From assembly GCF_012563545.1 (NCBI RefSeq), contig NZ_CP050804.1:1488001-1552000 (forward strand): DNA of 64,000 nucleotides, written 5' to 3'. Made by a program: the position numbers and the translations under genes. The notes beneath the pieces were generated by a model. It was not told the origin of the DNA. It searched no databases and saw only the letters and a list, made by a program, of their open reading frames with translations. Positions within the stretch are counted from its first letter, which is position 1, and every line of letters begins with the position of its first letter. This DNA comes from Arcanobacterium buesumense. GTDB lineage: Bacteria > Actinomycetota > Actinomycetes > Actinomycetales > Actinomycetaceae. Below are positions 44,781 through 55,573 of the stretch, one piece after another.

Positions 44781-46063
44781 CGTAAGAATCCTTCATAATG
44801 ACGTTGTTGAAGTTGGGCGTCAATATCCTTTACGGTCTGAAGTCCAACACCAACGAGAATGATGATAGACGTTCCGCCAAAGCTGAACGATGTCAAACCC
44901 ATTTGGGTAAAGACGATTTGTGGAATCAACGCAACAATCGCCAAGTAAAGTGCGCCAACCCAAGTAATACGGTTAATGACATAACGCAGGTAATCAGCTG
45001 TCGGCTGTCCGGCACGAATACCTGGAACGAATCCGCCATAACGCTTCATGTTATCGGCAACTTCTTCTGGATCGAAGGTAATCGACGTATAGAAGAATGC
45101 GAAGAACAAGATGAGGAAGAAGTAAGCAACTAAGTACCAGAACGAATGCGGAGCAAAGTACGTACGAATCCACGCTGCCCATCCGTCTTGTGAAGACGAG
45201 AACTGGGCAAACATCGTCGGCATCGACAAAATCGATGAAGCGAAAATAACTGGAATAACGTTAGCCATGTTCAACTTCAGCGGGATGTAGGTCGACGTGC
45301 CACCGTAAGTGCGTCGTCCAACAACACGCTTTGCATATTGAACAGGAATACGACGTTGTGACTGCTCAACGAAAACAACCACGACGGTGATTGCCAGGAA
45401 CATTGTCAAAACGATTAACACACCGAACCAGCCATGATTCGACTGGCTGACATTGCCAAGCATTGCAGGGAAATTAGCAGCAATACCGGTGAAGATAAGC
45501 AAGGACATACCATTACCGACGCCACGCTCAGTGATAAGTTCAGCCATCCACATAATCAAGCCAGTACCAGCAGTCATCGCTAAAATAGCAATCACGTACT
45601 TACCAGCAGATGCTTCAGGGATCGGATCAACACTACAGTTTTGGAACAATGCCCCATTAGCAACAGAAACGGTGACAGAGGATTGCAAGATCGCCAAGAA
45701 GATCGTCAAATAACGAGTGTACTCCGTGAGTTTAGCCTGGCCCGTCTGACCTTCTTTAGAGAGTTCTTCAAAACGTGGAATAACTACCTTCATTAACTGA
45801 ACAATGATGGATGCCGTAATATAGGGCATAATTCCAAGCGCGAACACAGCTAGTTTTAGCATAGCTCCGCCCGAGAACATGTTGATTAATGTAAGTAGTC
45901 CTTCGCTTCCAGCCTCATCAAGACATTTCGTCACATTCTTATAAGAGACAAAAGGAGCTGGAATAAATGTACCGAGACGGTAAATCACCATAATCATGAC
46001 GGTGAAGAGGAGCTTAGCTCGCAAGTCTGGGGTACGGAAGGCTGAGATCAGTGCGTGTAGCAA
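44777..46063 (-). CDS. secY: Preprotein translocase subunit SecY
   Basis: The pore subunit of SecYEG, 428 residues and ten helices. Conserved: IYRLGTFIPAPFV near helix 1, the plug/helix 2 region FSGGAMLKLAVFALGIMPYI, GNGMSLLIFTGI, and GGFVPGIRAGQPTADYL in the cytosolic loop. The initiation codon is TTG (46063) with GGAGGA upstream at normal spacing. It has its own leader after the spc operon terminator, so a separate promoter drives secY-adk. Confidence 0.97.
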   Translation of the reverse strand: MLHALISAFRTPDLRAKLLFTVMIMVIYRLGTFIPAPFVSYKNVTKCLDEAGSEGLLTLINMFSGGAMLKLAVFALGIMPYITASIIVQLMKVVIPRFEELSKEGQTGQAKLTEYTRYLTIFLAILQSSVTVSVANGALFQNCSVDPIPEASAGKYVIAILAMTAGTGLIMWMAELITERGVGNGMSLLIFTGIAANFPAMLGNVSQSNHGWFGVLIVLTMFLAITVVVVFVEQSQRRIPVQYAKRVVGRRTYGGTSTYIPLKLNMANVIPVIFASSILSMPTMFAQFSSSQDGWAAWIRTYFAPHSFWYLVAYFFLILFFAFFYTSITFDPEEVADNMKRYGGFVPGIRAGQPTADYLRYVINRITWVGALYLAIVALIPQIVFTQMGLTSFSFGGTSIIILVGVGLQTVKDIDAQLQQRHYEGFLR

Positions 46064-46092
46064 GGAAGTTCCTCCGATGTTGGATCCGGTTG

Positions 46093-46207
46093 ATACCGGG
46101 CGCGGTATATCGGCAAGCCGATGTTAGGTCATGTCATAGCTTTAAAAGCTATGGTGGCTGGCTAAAGCCAGACACACGTACTGTGACAACTATACCCGGT
46201 ATATAGT
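46093..46207 (-). promoter_or_regulatory. Structured leader upstream of secY
   Basis: The secY 5' region holds four small stem-loops in series: 46093-46108 (ATACCG/CGGTAT), 46135-46153 (CATAGCTT/AAGCTATG), 46158-46171 (CTGGCT/AGCCAG) and the palindromic TATACCCGGTATA region around 46189-46207. The last is AT-rich and may include the -10 (TATAGT or TATATA on the minus strand). Function unknown. The 46064-46256 gap contains no gene. Confidence 0.4.
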
Positions 46208-46256
46208 GGACAAATACAGTGTTAATTGAGTAATGTTTGAGACATTTTGCATGTAA

Positions 46257-46298
46257 AAGGCGGGCTCAGTATCATATGCGTGATACTGAGCCCGCCTT
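46257..46298 (-). terminator. Terminator of the spc operon
   Basis: A perfect 18-bp GC-rich stem (46257-46274 with 46281-46298, loop TATGCG), 18 bases after the rplO stop. On the minus strand it runs into CCTTTTACAT. It separates the spc operon from secY-adk. Confidence 0.9.
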
Positions 46299-46316
46299 AA
46301 GTATTGTGAGCTATGC

Positions 46317-46763
46317 TCAGCGTTGCTCTAGCGAACCGCCTGCAGCTTCGATCTTTTCCTTAGCAGAACCAGACCAAGCGTCAACCGTGACGTTGACCTT
46401 AACGTTAATTTCGCCAGTACCGAGAATCTTAACGAGCTTGTTGGCACGAACTGCACCCTTAGCTACGAGATCATCAACGGTAATTGTGCCACCTTCTGGG
46501 AAGAGCGACTCGAGTTTGTTGAGATTAACAACTTGGTATTCGATCCGCGCCGGGTTCTTGAAACCACGGAGCTTAGGTAGACGCATATGCAATGGCATCT
46601 GGCCACCTTCGAAACCAGCCTTAACCTGGTAGCGAGCCTTGGTACCTTTAGTACCGCGACCTGCTGTCTTACCCTTCGAGCCTTCACCACGGCCCACACG
46701 AGTGCGAGCCTTCTTGGCGCCGGCAGCTGGGCGTAGATCATGTACCTTTAGAACGTCAGCCAT
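46317..46763 (-). CDS. rplO: 50S ribosomal protein L15
   Basis: Late-assembly 50S protein, 148 residues: [32 protein letters not shown] and [19 protein letters not shown] are diagnostic. The ATG shares bases with the rpmD stop. Last gene of the spc operon here, since secY is separated by a terminator. Confidence 0.98.
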   Translation of the reverse strand: MADVLKVHDLRPAAGAKKARTRVGRGEGSKGKTAGRGTKGTKARYQVKAGFEGGQMPLHMRLPKLRGFKNPARIEYQVVNLNKLESLFPEGGTITVDDLVAKGAVRANKLVKILGTGEINVKVNVTVDAWSGSAKEKIEAAGGSLEQR

Positions 46764-46945
46764 CAGGCCACCTCCTCCACAGTAACCAGGTGGGCAACCG
46801 TGCGAATCATGCCCCGGACAACCGGAGTATCTTCACGAATGACCGACTGGTGGATCTTGTGTAGGCCAAGTGAACGAACAGTATCTTTTTGATTCTGCTT
46901 CGTACCTACAAGACCCTTGGTCTGAGTAATCTTGAGTTTCATCAT
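46763..46945 (-). CDS. rpmD: 50S ribosomal protein L30
   Basis: 60 residues: [20 protein letters not shown] and [12 protein letters not shown] are typical. Two ATGs are in tandem; GGAG is 7 bases before the first (46945). The start overlaps the rpsE stop. Confidence 0.96.
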   Translation of the reverse strand: MMKLKITQTKGLVGTKQNQKDTVRSLGLHKIHQSVIREDTPVVRGMIRTVAHLVTVEEVA

Positions 46946-47649
46946 GCACCAACTCCTGCGGCGGCAGCTTCATTCTCAGCACGCTGTGCTTCGAGTTCGG
47001 CATCTTCGCGTTCCTTGGCTTCGTGCTCGGTACGCTTACGAAGCATTGACTTAGGAGCAACCGCATCCAGTGGCAAACCGCGACGAGCGGCAACTGCCTC
47101 AGGCTGTTCTAGTTGCTTCAATGCTGCGATGGTACCGCGAACAATGTTAATTGCATTGGAAGAGCCCAAAGACTTTGAAAGAACGTCGTGAATTCCAGCG
47201 CACTCCATGACCGCACGAACTGGACCACCGGCGATAACACCGGTACCAGCGGAAGCTGGGCGAAGGAGGACGACGCCAGCAGCGTCTCGTCCTTGGACCA
47301 AGTGCGGAATAGTGGTGCCAATACGTGGAACCTTAAAGAAGTTCTTCTTTGCTTCTTCGGTACCCTTTGCGATTGCAGCAGGTACTTCCTTTGCCTTGCC
47401 GTAGCCAACACCTACGGTGCCGTTGCCGTCTCCAACCACAACAAGTGCGGTGAAGGACATGCGACGTCCACCTTTAACGGTCTTAGCGACACGGTTAATC
47501 GTCACGACGCGCTCAATATAAGCGTTGCGATCCTCGGCGCGACGATCGGTGCGACGATCGCCACGGCGATCATCACGACGGTTATTACGCTCGTTGCGTG
47601 AGCCGTCGTTCTCCGAGCCATTGGCTCGTCCTCGCTGCTGTGCAGCCAT
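46942..47649 (-). CDS. rpsE: 30S ribosomal protein S5
   Basis: Fidelity protein of the 30S body, 235 residues. Core: [41 protein letters not shown], and [17 protein letters not shown]. An N-terminal extension of about 40 residues is built of Arg/Asp repeats ([18 protein letters not shown]) and the C-terminus is Glu/Ala-rich. GAGAGGA precedes the ATG at 47649, so the upstream ATG at 47673 is not used. Confidence 0.96.
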   Translation of the reverse strand: MAAQQRGRANGSENDGSRNERNNRRDDRRGDRRTDRRAEDRNAYIERVVTINRVAKTVKGGRRMSFTALVVVGDGNGTVGVGYGKAKEVPAAIAKGTEEAKKNFFKVPRIGTTIPHLVQGRDAAGVVLLRPASAGTGVIAGGPVRAVMECAGIHDVLSKSLGSSNAINIVRGTIAALKQLEQPEAVAARRGLPLDAVAPKSMLRKRTEHEAKEREDAELEAQRAENEAAAAGVGA

Positions 47650-47674
47650 AAGAATTTCCTCTCGTTTTGCCAAT

Positions 47675-48046
47675 TTACAGGGTCAGACCAGCTTCACGGG
47701 CGCCTTGCGCAACTGCAGCAACGCGACCATGATACTTGTTACCACCGCGATCGAAAACGACCTGGGTGATACCGGCGTCAACAGCACGCTTACCGACGAG
47801 TTCGCCAACAACACGTGCTTTATCGACCTTGGAATCGGATGCGGCGCGCAAATCAGCTTCGAGCGTCGAGGCGGACACAAGAGTCTTGCCTACGGTGTCG
47901 TCGATGACCTGTGCAACCATGTGGCGATTTGACCGAGTAACTACTAAGCGTGGACGCTCGGTAGTACCGGAAATACGTTTGCGGAGTCGGATGTGGCGGC
48001 GAGTACGTGAAACGAACTTGCCCTTGCCCTTTGGAGTAACAGCCAT
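47675..48046 (-). CDS. rplR: 50S ribosomal protein L18
   Basis: 5S rRNA-binding protein, 123 residues: [21 protein letters not shown] and [21 protein letters not shown]. The ATG at 48046 overlaps the rplF stop (TGATG); a GTG one codon earlier is possible. Confidence 0.97.
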   Translation of the reverse strand: MAVTPKGKGKFVSRTRRHIRLRKRISGTTERPRLVVTRSNRHMVAQVIDDTVGKTLVSASTLEADLRAASDSKVDKARVVGELVGKRAVDAGITQVVFDRGGNKYHGRVAAVAQGAREAGLTL

Positions 48047-48582
48047 CACTTACCAGCCTTTCCGGCCTTGCGGCGCACGTATTCACCAACGTAGCGAATA
48101 CCCTTACCCTTGTACGGCTCAGGCTTGCGAAGCTTACGAATTCGAGCTGCCATCTCGCCGACTTGTTGCTTGTTGATACCACTGATCGAGAACTTTGTTG
48201 GAGCTTCAACTGCGAAAGTGATACCTTCTGGAGCTTCCACGAGAATCGTGTGCGAGTAACCAAGGGAGAATTCGAGATTCGAACCCTTGGCAACGACGCG
48301 GTAACCAGTACCAACGATTTCGAGGGCCTTGGTGTAACCTTCGGTCACACCAATGACATTGTTTTCAATCAGTGTACGGGTCAAACCGTGCAATGAACGC
48401 GCAACGCGATCATCATTTGGTCGACGGACAACAATGGTGTTGTCTTCAACTTCAACGGTGATTGGAGCTGGGACAGTATGAGCGAGTTCGCCCTTTGGCC
48501 CTTTAACTGAAATTACATCGCCATCAATTTTGACGTCGACACCAGCCGGGATAGTAATTGGGAGCTTACCAATACGAGACAT
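48046..48582 (-). CDS. rplF: 50S ribosomal protein L6
   Basis: Two-domain protein near the factor-binding site, 178 residues: [20 protein letters not shown] and the C-terminal [21 protein letters not shown] identify it. Follows rpsH by 15 bases. Confidence 0.98.
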   Translation of the reverse strand: MSRIGKLPITIPAGVDVKIDGDVISVKGPKGELAHTVPAPITVEVEDNTIVVRRPNDDRVARSLHGLTRTLIENNVIGVTEGYTKALEIVGTGYRVVAKGSNLEFSLGYSHTILVEAPEGITFAVEAPTKFSISGINKQQVGEMAARIRKLRKPEPYKGKGIRYVGEYVRRKAGKAGK

Positions 48583-48597
48583 TGTTACACTCCTTCC

Positions 48598-48996
48598 TTA
48601 CCAGATGTAGGCGAGGACTTCCCCACCTACGCCCTTGTCTTTAGCCTCACGGTCGGTGAGCAAACCAGAGGACGTAGAAAGAATTGCTACGCCAAGGCCG
48701 CCAAGAACCTGAGGAAGATTTGTGGACTTCGCGTAAACACGAAGACCCGGCTTCGAAATACGACGCAAACCAGCAAGCGAACGCTCACGGTTTGGACCGA
48801 ACTTCAAGTTGAGGGTGAGCGTCTTGCCCACCTGGGCATCTTCGACTGTGAAGTCGGCGATGTAACCCTCACGCTGAAGGATGTTGGCAATATTTGCCTT
48901 CATCTTCGAGTACGGCATTGAAACCGACTCGTGGAACGCCGAATTGGCGTTGCGCAGACGCGTGAGCATATCTGCAATTGGGTCTGTCATAGACAT
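48598..48996 (-). CDS. rpsH: 30S ribosomal protein S8
   Basis: Binds helix 21 of 16S rRNA, 132 residues: [20 protein letters not shown] and the end [20 protein letters not shown] with LAYIW. The ATG at 48990, two codons later, is an alternative start. Family knowledge: S8 is the translational repressor of the spc operon in E. coli. I see no obvious matching site here. Confidence 0.97.
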   Translation of the reverse strand: MSMTDPIADMLTRLRNANSAFHESVSMPYSKMKANIANILQREGYIADFTVEDAQVGKTLTLNLKFGPNRERSLAGLRRISKPGLRVYAKSTNLPQVLGGLGVAILSTSSGLLTDREAKDKGVGGEVLAYIW

Positions 48997-49051
48997 CGGG
49001 CTTTTGCCCTTTCTCGTCGCGGTTTCCTATTAAGACCTGCGACGTAGATTC

Positions 49052-49237
49052 TTACCAGCTGGACTTCTTGACACCGGGCAGTTCGCCACGGTGGGCCATC
49101 TCGCGCAAGCAAACGCGGCATAGGCCGAACTTGCGGTAAACCGAGTGTGGACGGCCGCAACGCTGACAACGAGTGTAAGCGCGAACGGCGAACTTAGGCT
49201 TACGAGCAGCCTTTACCTTGAGTGAGGTCTTTGCCAT
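49052..49237 (-). CDS. rpsZ: 30S ribosomal protein S14, zinc-binding type (type Z)
   Basis: 61 residues with the zinc-ribbon cysteines in [20 protein letters not shown] followed by RVC (CxxC-x12-CxxC). The [17 protein letters not shown]-like end reads [17 protein letters not shown]. This short C+ form is the zinc-requiring paralogue. A zinc-independent S14 may exist elsewhere in the genome. Confidence 0.97.
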   Translation of the reverse strand: MAKTSLKVKAARKPKFAVRAYTRCQRCGRPHSVYRKFGLCRVCLREMAHRGELPGVKKSSW

Positions 49238-49242
49238 CTTCG

Positions 49243-49800
49243 TCAGTCCTTCTTGAACGGGAATCCAAGGTGACGCAGCAAAGCACGTCCCTCTTCGTCA
49301 GTCTTAGCAGTCGTGACCACGGTAATATCCATACCGCGGACGCGATCAATTTTATCCTGGTCGATCTCATGGAAGACAGACTGTTCGGTTAGACCGAAGG
49401 TGTAGTTACCATGACCATCGAACTGCTTAGGCGAAAGACCGCGGAAATCGCGGATACGAGGCAAAGCAGTGGAAAGAAGACGATCGAGGAACTCCCACAT
49501 ACGATCGCCACGCATAGTTACGTGGCAACCGATTGCTTGGCCTTCGCGCAACTTGAACTGAGCGATGGACTTACGAGCCCGGTTGATCTGCGGCTTCTGA
49601 CCAGTGATCGCGGTAATGTCGGCAATTGCGCCTTCCAAAACCTTCGAATCACGAGCTGCATCGCCGACGCCCATATTGACGACGATCTTCTCTAGACCAG
49701 GAATCTGGTTGATATTTGCGTACTTGAACTCGTCGTTCATCTTGGAACGAATGTCGTTAGCGAACTTAGTCTTCAAACGCGGAGTAATTTTCTCGCTCAC
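49243..49800 (-). CDS. rplE: 50S ribosomal protein L5
   Basis: 5S rRNA-binding protein forming the bridge to S13, 185 residues: [38 protein letters not shown]-type segment (here [18 protein letters not shown]) and [20 protein letters not shown]. Overlaps rplX by 4 bases. Confidence 0.98.
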   Translation of the reverse strand: MSEKITPRLKTKFANDIRSKMNDEFKYANINQIPGLEKIVVNMGVGDAARDSKVLEGAIADITAITGQKPQINRARKSIAQFKLREGQAIGCHVTMRGDRMWEFLDRLLSTALPRIRDFRGLSPKQFDGHGNYTFGLTEQSVFHEIDQDKIDRVRGMDITVVTTAKTDEEGRALLRHLGFPFKKD

Positions 49801-50141
49801 AGTTCGATTTCCTTTCCACCACGACGTCCGATGCGCTCACGCATGATCTTCTTGCGACCATTACGCTCAACTTCAACCTCACGGAAACCAACACGGATTG
49901 GCTTCTTATCTGAGCCAACGAGGGCCACATTGGAGATGTGAATTGGAGCTTCAACAGTCTCAATACCACCAGTGGCAGCACCACGCTCGGTACGGCCGAC
50001 CTTGGTGTGCTTCTTTACGCGAGCAACGCCTTCGACGATGACGCGGTCTTCAGCTGGGATGACAGCCAAAACTGTTCCCTGCATGCCCTTGTCACGTCCA
50101 GCGATTACCTGAACTAGGTCACCCTTCTTGATCTTCGCCAT
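49797..50141 (-). CDS. rplX: 50S ribosomal protein L24
   Basis: Assembly initiator, 114 residues, with a KOW motif at the start: [20 protein letters not shown]. The [20 protein letters not shown] segment is also conserved. Three bases separate it from rplN. Confidence 0.97.
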   Translation of the reverse strand: MAKIKKGDLVQVIAGRDKGMQGTVLAVIPAEDRVIVEGVARVKKHTKVGRTERGAATGGIETVEAPIHISNVALVGSDKKPIRVGFREVEVERNGRKKIMRERIGRRGGKEIEL

Positions 50142-50144
50142 ATC

Positions 50145-50513
50145 TCAGATCACCTCCGGTGCCAATGAAACGATACGCATGAACTTCTTATCACGAAGCT
50201 CACGAGCGACGGGGCCGAAGATACGGGTACCACGAGGCTCGTTCTCGTTCTTCAGGATGACAGCTGCATTTTCGTCAAAGCGAATGTATGAGCCGTCAGC
50301 GCGACGAGTGCTCTTCTTTGCACGGACGACGACCGCCTTAACGACGTCGCCCTTCTTAACATTTCCGCCAGGAATGGCATCCTTGACGGTGGCGACAATC
50401 GTGTCGCCAATTCCGGCGTAGCGCTTGCCAGAACCACCGAGAACACGAATGCAGAGGATTTCCTTAGCACCGGTGTTGTCAGCGATCTTAAGCCGCGACT
50501 CCTGCTGGATCAT
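50145..50513 (-). CDS. rplN: 50S ribosomal protein L14
   Basis: 122 residues, among the most conserved 50S proteins: [40 protein letters not shown] and [21 protein letters not shown] strong hairpin separates it from rpsQ. Confidence 0.98.
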   Translation of the reverse strand: MIQQESRLKIADNTGAKEILCIRVLGGSGKRYAGIGDTIVATVKDAIPGGNVKKGDVVKAVVVRAKKSTRRADGSYIRFDENAAVILKNENEPRGTRIFGPVARELRDKKFMRIVSLAPEVI

Positions 50514-50578
50514 TTACATTTCTCCTGTCGTCGTGCCGGTTCTCGTTTTACGAGCCTTGCCGAACGGATGGTTTGCTT

Positions 50579-50600
50579 TCCCGGGCGTTGCCGCCCGGGA
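50579..50600 (-). repeat. GC-rich hairpin between rpsQ and rplN
   Basis: A perfect 9-bp stem TCCCGGGCG / CGCCCGGGA with loop TTGC, only 4 bases after the rpsQ stop and inside the spc/S10 cluster. A second small stem (CTCGT/ACGAG) lies at 50542-50554. No T-run follows, so read-through or processing is more likely than complete termination. Confidence 0.65.
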
Positions 50601-50604
50601 TACA

Positions 50605-50889
50605 TCACTTAGCCTTTTCGATAATCTCGACCACGCGGAAATGCTTGGTCGCAGACAACGGTCGGGTTTCCATGATACGTACGAGATCGCCAACCCGGAC
50701 CTCGTTAGATTCGTCATGGGCCTTGACGCGCTTGGTACGAGTCATAACCTTACCGTAAAGCGGGTGCTTACGGCGGTCTTCAACTTCGACCACAACGGTC
50801 TTGTCCATCTTGTCAGATACTACATAACCACGGCGAACTTTGCGATGGTTTCGCATTGTGGTATCAGTCAACTTTTCTTGCTCGCTCAT
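50605..50889 (-). CDS. rpsQ: 30S ribosomal protein S17
   Basis: OB-fold 16S rRNA-binding protein, about 94 residues: [20 protein letters not shown] and [20 protein letters not shown]. The frame opens inside rpmC, but the ATG at 50889 with GAGG upstream is the natural start. Confidence 0.96.
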   Translation of the reverse strand: MSEQEKLTDTTMRNHRKVRRGYVVSDKMDKTVVVEVEDRRKHPLYGKVMTRTKRVKAHDESNEVRVGDLVRIMETRPLSATKHFRVVEIIEKAK

Positions 50890-50897
50890 GTGGGACC

Positions 50898-51131
50898 TCA
50901 CTTCTTAGCCGTCGGAGCGGTGCGAATTCCGAGCTCACGCTCGCGGGCAATGGTGTAAATGCGTGCGATATTGCGACGCACTTCCTTAAGACGACCGGAA
51001 TCTTCCAGACGGTGGGTCACGGCGGAGAAACGAAGGTTGAAAAGTTCTTCCTTCGATTCCTTCAGACGCTCTGCGAGCTCAACGTCATTAAGCTTATCGA
51101 GCTCTTCAGTGCTGATGCCTTTAGCCATCAT
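50898..51131 (-). CDS. rpmC: 50S ribosomal protein L29
   Basis: 77 residues, two long helices by the exit tunnel: [20 protein letters not shown] and [20 protein letters not shown]. The start overlaps the rplP stop; a second ATG follows directly. Confidence 0.97.
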   Translation of the reverse strand: MMAKGISTEELDKLNDVELAERLKESKEELFNLRFSAVTHRLEDSGRLKEVRRNIARIYTIARERELGIRTAPTAKK

Positions 51132-51544
51132 TCACCATCCTCACGAGTAATAAAACGGGTCTTCATTGGGAGCTTGTGCATAGCGCGCAACATTGCTTCA
51201 CGAGCTAGTTGCTCTGGCACACCAGCAAGTTCAAACATGACACGGCCAGGCTTGACGTTTGCTACCCAGGTTTCTACTGGGCCCTTACCAGAACCCATAC
51301 GAAGACCGAGAGCCTTCTTGGTCAACGGGCGATCTGGGAAGATGTTAATCCACACCTTACCACCACGCTTGACGTGACGGGTCATGGCAATACGTGCTGC
51401 CTCAATCTGACGGTTGGTAATATAAGCCGGCTCCAGTGCCTGGATACCGAATTCACCGAATGCAATCTGGTTTCCGCCCTTGGACATGCCCGAACGAGTC
51501 GGACGATGCTGCTTGCGGTACTTTGTGCGGCGGGGAATGAGCAT
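51128..51544 (-). CDS. rplP: 50S ribosomal protein L16
   Basis: 138 residues near the A site: [38 protein letters not shown] and [19 protein letters not shown]. Five bases after rpsC. Confidence 0.98.
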   Translation of the reverse strand: MLIPRRTKYRKQHRPTRSGMSKGGNQIAFGEFGIQALEPAYITNRQIEAARIAMTRHVKRGGKVWINIFPDRPLTKKALGLRMGSGKGPVETWVANVKPGRVMFELAGVPEQLAREAMLRAMHKLPMKTRFITREDGE

Positions 51545-51549
51545 GTAAC

Positions 51550-52374
51550 TCAGGCCTCCGTTTCCTGGGTAGGTGCCGGCTCGGTTGCCGGTGCTTCAGC
51601 CGGTGCAGCCTTCTGCTCTACCGACTGGTTCGAACGTGCACCGCGATTTGGACGATCACCACGTCGACCACGACGTTCACCACCGCGTCCACCACGGCCA
51701 CGTGGTGCTTCAGCGAGTGAACGATAGTATTCGGCGTCGGTAACGTCACCGCGGTAGATCCATACCTTCACGCCGATACGGCCGAAGGTGGTGCGTGCCT
51801 CATAGAAACCATAGTCAATGTTGGCGCGCAGGGTGTGCAGTGGGACTCGACCTTCACGGTAGAACTCTGCACGCGACATTTCTGCGCCGCCAAGACGACC
51901 GGAACACTGAACACGAATGCCCTTAGCGCCAGCGCGTTGCGCGGACTGAATACCCTTACGCATTGCACGACGGAAAGACACACGGGCTGCTAGCTGCTCA
52001 GCAATACCCTGAGCAACAAGCTGTGCATCAGCTTCTGGATTCTTAACCTCGAGAATGTTGAGCTGTACGGCCTTGCCGGTCAACTTCTCAAGATCCTGGC
52101 GAAGACGATCAGCTTCAGCGCCACGGCGACCAATCACAATACCCGGACGGGCAGTGTGAATGTCGATGACAACGCGCTCGGTGCGACGCTCGATGTTAAC
52201 GCGGGAAATACCAGCGCGTTCGAGGTCGTTTTCCACCTTGCGGCGAATCTTGATGTCTTCTTCAATGTAATCGCGGTAGCGCTGACCTTCCTTGGTGGAG
52301 TCAGCGAACCACTTCGACCGATGTTCGGTGGTGATACCGAGACGGAAACCGGTCGGGTTTACTTTCTGTCCCAC
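51550..52374 (-). CDS. rpsC: 30S ribosomal protein S3
   Basis: mRNA-entry protein with KH domain, 274 residues: [40 protein letters not shown] (KH GXXG) and [20 protein letters not shown]. The C-terminal 60 residues are an Arg/Gly then Pro/Ala/Glu-rich tail ([17 protein letters not shown]...), longer than the E. coli protein. Confidence 0.97.
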   Translation of the reverse strand: MGQKVNPTGFRLGITTEHRSKWFADSTKEGQRYRDYIEEDIKIRRKVENDLERAGISRVNIERRTERVVIDIHTARPGIVIGRRGAEADRLRQDLEKLTGKAVQLNILEVKNPEADAQLVAQGIAEQLAARVSFRRAMRKGIQSAQRAGAKGIRVQCSGRLGGAEMSRAEFYREGRVPLHTLRANIDYGFYEARTTFGRIGVKVWIYRGDVTDAEYYRSLAEAPRGRGGRGGERRGRRGDRPNRGARSNQSVEQKAAPAEAPATEPAPTQETEA

Positions 52375-52376
52375 AA

Positions 52377-52736
52377 TCAGGCTCCCTTCTTCTCGTCACC
52401 GACGATGACGGTGATGTGGCTTGTACGCTTCATAATGCGATTCGCACGACCCTGAGCGCGTGGCTGGATGCGCTTCATCGTTGGGCCTTCGTCAACGTAT
52501 GCGGCGGTGATCTTAAGATCAGCTTCGTCGAAACGTTCGTTGGCCTGCTCAGCGGCGTAACGGGCATTTGCCATAGCCGATTCAAGAATCTTCTTGATAT
52601 CGATGGCAATAGCCTGTGGTGCGAACTTTAGTAGGTCGACCGCTGCAAGAGCACGCATTCCACGGATCTCATTGATCACGCGACGTGCCTTCTGCGGCGT
52701 TACACGTACGTAACGTGCTTGTGCCTTGGCTTCCAT
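52377..52736 (-). CDS. rplV: 50S ribosomal protein L22
   Basis: Exit-tunnel protein, 119 residues: [20 protein letters not shown] and the tunnel-loop region [20 protein letters not shown]. Macrolide-resistance positions in the loop look unaltered. Confidence 0.97.
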   Translation of the reverse strand: MEAKAQARYVRVTPQKARRVINEIRGMRALAAVDLLKFAPQAIAIDIKKILESAMANARYAAEQANERFDEADLKITAAYVDEGPTMKRIQPRAQGRANRIMKRTSHITVIVGDEKKGA

Positions 52737-52762
52737 AATCCTGCCTAACTCTCTGCGCTGCC

Positions 52763-53044
52763 TTAGCGGCGGCGGCCCTTGCGATCGTCCTTCTCGTGAC
52801 TACGGAAAGTACGAGTAGGGGCGAATTCGCCGAGCTTGTGGCCGACCATGGATTCGGTGACGAACACCGGAACATGCTTACGGCCGTCGTGGACTGCAAA
52901 GGTGTGACCTAGGAAGTCGGGGGTAATAACCGACCGACGGGACCAGGTCTTAATAACGTTCTTGGTACCCTTTTCGTTTTGGGCGTCCACCTTTTTCATA
53001 AGGTGTTCGTCTACGAACGGGCCCTTCTTCAAACTACGCGGCAT
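52763..53044 (-). CDS. rpsS: 30S ribosomal protein S19
   Basis: 93 residues: [20 protein letters not shown] and [20 protein letters not shown]. Binds the head of the 30S with S13. Confidence 0.98.
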   Translation of the reverse strand: MPRSLKKGPFVDEHLMKKVDAQNEKGTKNVIKTWSRRSVITPDFLGHTFAVHDGRKHVPVFVTESMVGHKLGEFAPTRTFRSHEKDDRKGRRR

Positions 53045-53061
53045 TGCTCATATCCTCCTGA

Positions 53062-53898
53062 TCAGCGCTTCTTGCCAGTCTTGCGACGGCGCACAATGAG
53101 CTTGTCGCTGGGCTTGTTGGGATGGCGTGTACGGCCTTCCTTCTTACCCCATGGGGATACTGGGTGACGACCACCAGAGGTCTTACCTTCACCACCACCA
53201 TGTGGGTGATCAACTGGGTTCATGACAACACCACGAACGGTTGGGCGAACGCCCTTCCACCGCATGCGGCCAGCCTTACCCCAATTGATATTGGACTGCT
53301 CAGCATTGCCAACTTCGCCAACAGTTGCACGGCAGCGCGCGTCGACGTTACGAATTTCGCCAGATGGCATACGCAGCTGGGCGTACTTACCTTCTTTAGC
53401 AACGAGCTGTACCGAAACGCCAGCAGAGCGGGCGATCTTTGCACCGCCACCTGGGCGCAATTCCACAGCGTGGATCACGGTACCAACTGGAATGTTGCGA
53501 AGTGGAAGGTTGTTGCCTGGCTTGATGTCTGCAGACGGACCATTCTCAACCATCATGCCCTGCTTGAGGTTGACCGGAGCCAAGATGTAACGCTTTTCGC
53601 CGTCTACGTAGTGTAGAAGTGCGATACGTGCGGTACGGTTCGGGTCATACTCAATATGAGCAACACGTGCTGGAATGCCGTCCTTATCGTGACGACGGAA
53701 GTCAATCACGCGGTACTGGCGCTTATGGCCACCACCCTTGTGACGGGTAGTGATGCGGCCGGAATTATTACGGCCACCAGTCTTAGAGAGCGGGCGCAGG
53801 AGCGACTTCTCCGGCGTCGATCGGGTGATCTCAGCGAAGTCGGCGACGCTCGCACCGCGACGACCTGGTGTCGTCGGCTTGTACTTACGAATTCCCAT
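53062..53898 (-). CDS. rplB: 50S ribosomal protein L2
   Basis: 278 residues, near the peptidyl-transferase centre: [40 protein letters not shown] (with the essential His) and the basic C-terminus. Confidence 0.98.
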   Translation of the reverse strand: MGIRKYKPTTPGRRGASVADFAEITRSTPEKSLLRPLSKTGGRNNSGRITTRHKGGGHKRQYRVIDFRRHDKDGIPARVAHIEYDPNRTARIALLHYVDGEKRYILAPVNLKQGMMVENGPSADIKPGNNLPLRNIPVGTVIHAVELRPGGGAKIARSAGVSVQLVAKEGKYAQLRMPSGEIRNVDARCRATVGEVGNAEQSNINWGKAGRMRWKGVRPTVRGVVMNPVDHPHGGGEGKTSGGRHPVSPWGKKEGRTRHPNKPSDKLIVRRRKTGKKR

Positions 53899-53927
53899 GA
53901 GTTCTTATCCTCAATATCCTGCCGGCG

Positions 53928-54242
53928 TTAGCCGACGATCTCGCCGTAGATGTCGATCGTGCCCTCACGGAGGGTGACAATGGCTCGTTTGGTTGCCTTG
54001 CGACGGCCGATGCCGTTACGAGTGCGACGAGTCTTGCCTGCACGATTCTGAGTGTTCACGGACTCAACCTTGACACCAAAGATTTTCTCGATGGCGATCT
54101 TGATTTCCGTCTTGTTCGCGGATGGGTGCACCAAGAAGGTGTACTTACCTTCATCCTCGCCACGAGCTGACTTTTCAGTAGCTACTGGGGCAAGAATGAC
54201 GTCACGCGGATCCTTGTTGTGGAACGCTGCGTACTGAGTCAC
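53928..54242 (-). CDS. rplW: 50S ribosomal protein L23
   Basis: 104 residues at the exit tunnel, docking site for trigger factor and [23 protein letters not shown] and [20 protein letters not shown]. Overlaps rplD by 4 bases. Confidence 0.97.
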   Translation of the reverse strand: MTQYAAFHNKDPRDVILAPVATEKSARGEDEGKYTFLVHPSANKTEIKIAIEKIFGVKVESVNTQNRAGKTRRTRNGIGRRKATKRAIVTLREGTIDIYGEIVG

Positions 54243-54886
54243 TTCGTCTCCTCCTTGCTGTGTGCACCAACAAAGGTGTCAAGAGCGGCTTGGGTGAAGA
54301 TGACATCGTCGGCAACAAGCACATCGTATGCGTTGAGCTGATCAACGTAAATGATGTGAACTTGTGGCAAGTTGCGAAGCGAGAGAACGGCAGTCTCATC
54401 GTTACGCTCTAGTACAACAAGTGCGGTACGCTCGTCAACAACCTTATTGAGGAGGTTGAGAGCTGCCTTGGTTGAAGGAGTTGCCGAATCGACGATACCG
54501 GTGAGGACGTGAATACGACCATTACGTGCACGATCAGACAAAGCCTGAAGAAGTGCTGCGGCAATCATCTTCTTAGGGGTGCGCTGCGAGTAATCGCGTG
54601 GGCGCGGGCCGTGGACAGTGCCACCGCCGGTGAAGTGTGGGGCGCGGATCGAACCCTGGCGAGCGCGACCGGTACCCTTCTGCTTGAATGGCTTGACGCC
54701 ACCGCCGCGGACTTCGCCACGGGTCTTAGTCTTGTGCGTACCCTGACGTGCAGCAGCAAGCTGGGCGACGACGACCTGGTGGATCAATGGAATATTAATT
54801 TCGAGATCGAACGACTCTGCGGGCAGAGTTGTTGATCCGGCCTTAGCGCCTGTGGTGTCGAGGATGTCAACCTTGAGGTCTGCCAT
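54239..54886 (-). CDS. rplD: 50S ribosomal protein L4
   Basis: 215 residues: [20 protein letters not shown] and [20 protein letters not shown] form the tunnel loop. Family knowledge: L4 represses the S10 operon in E. coli; conservation of this in Actinobacteria is not evident. Confidence 0.97.
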   Translation of the reverse strand: MADLKVDILDTTGAKAGSTTLPAESFDLEINIPLIHQVVVAQLAAARQGTHKTKTRGEVRGGGVKPFKQKGTGRARQGSIRAPHFTGGGTVHGPRPRDYSQRTPKKMIAAALLQALSDRARNGRIHVLTGIVDSATPSTKAALNLLNKVVDERTALVVLERNDETAVLSLRNLPQVHIIYVDQLNAYDVLVADDVIFTQAALDTFVGAHSKEETK

Positions 54887-54891
54887 TTAGA

Positions 54892-55560
54892 TCAGGCTCC
54901 CTTCACGGCAGTACGGATCACGACGACGCCACCCTTGTTACCTGGGATAGCGCCAGACACGAGGATTAAATCATTCTCGGTGTCAATGGCGTGAATGGTC
55001 AAATTTTGTACGGTCACGCGAGCATTGCCCATGCGTCCTGCCATACGCATCCCACGGAAAACACGGGAAGGTGTGGAACAAGCGCCAATCGAGCCAGGCT
55101 TGCGGTGGTTACGGTGTGCACCGTGCGATGCTGATACACCAGCGAAGCCGTGACGCTTCATAACACCAGCAAAACCCTTGCCTTTAGACTTACCGATAAC
55201 ATCGATAGTCTGGCCAGCTTCGAAGGTCTCAACACCAAGTTCTTGGCCTAATGAGTACTCTTCAGCGTCTACTGTACGAATTTCTGCAACGTGACGACGT
55301 GGTGCAACACCAGCCTTCTCAAAGTGTCCTTTGAGTGGCTTTGTCACGTTCTTAGCCTTCAGCTCGCCAGATGCGATCTGGACTGCTGAATAGCCATCGA
55401 TTTCAGGTGTACGAACCTGAGTTACAACGTTCTTACCAACACGAACAACCGTCACTGGAACGAGGTTAGCGTTCTCATCCCAGACCTGGGTCATGCCGAG
55501 CTTGGTGCCAAGTAGGGCCTTAACCGGCGCCACTTTAGCAGTAGTGATGTTCTTGGTCAT
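54892..55560 (-). CDS. rplC: 50S ribosomal protein L3
   Basis: 222 residues. The ATG at 55560 ([20 protein letters not shown]) has GAGGTAA upstream; the frame up to 55632 is inside rps[21 protein letters not shown] and the [20 protein letters not shown] segments are the conserved loop. Confidence 0.97.
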   Translation of the reverse strand: MTKNITTAKVAPVKALLGTKLGMTQVWDENANLVPVTVVRVGKNVVTQVRTPEIDGYSAVQIASGELKAKNVTKPLKGHFEKAGVAPRRHVAEIRTVDAEEYSLGQELGVETFEAGQTIDVIGKSKGKGFAGVMKRHGFAGVSASHGAHRNHRKPGSIGACSTPSRVFRGMRMAGRMGNARVTVQNLTIHAIDTENDLILVSGAIPGNKGGVVVIRTAVKGA

Positions 55561-55573
55561 TTTATGCGTTACC

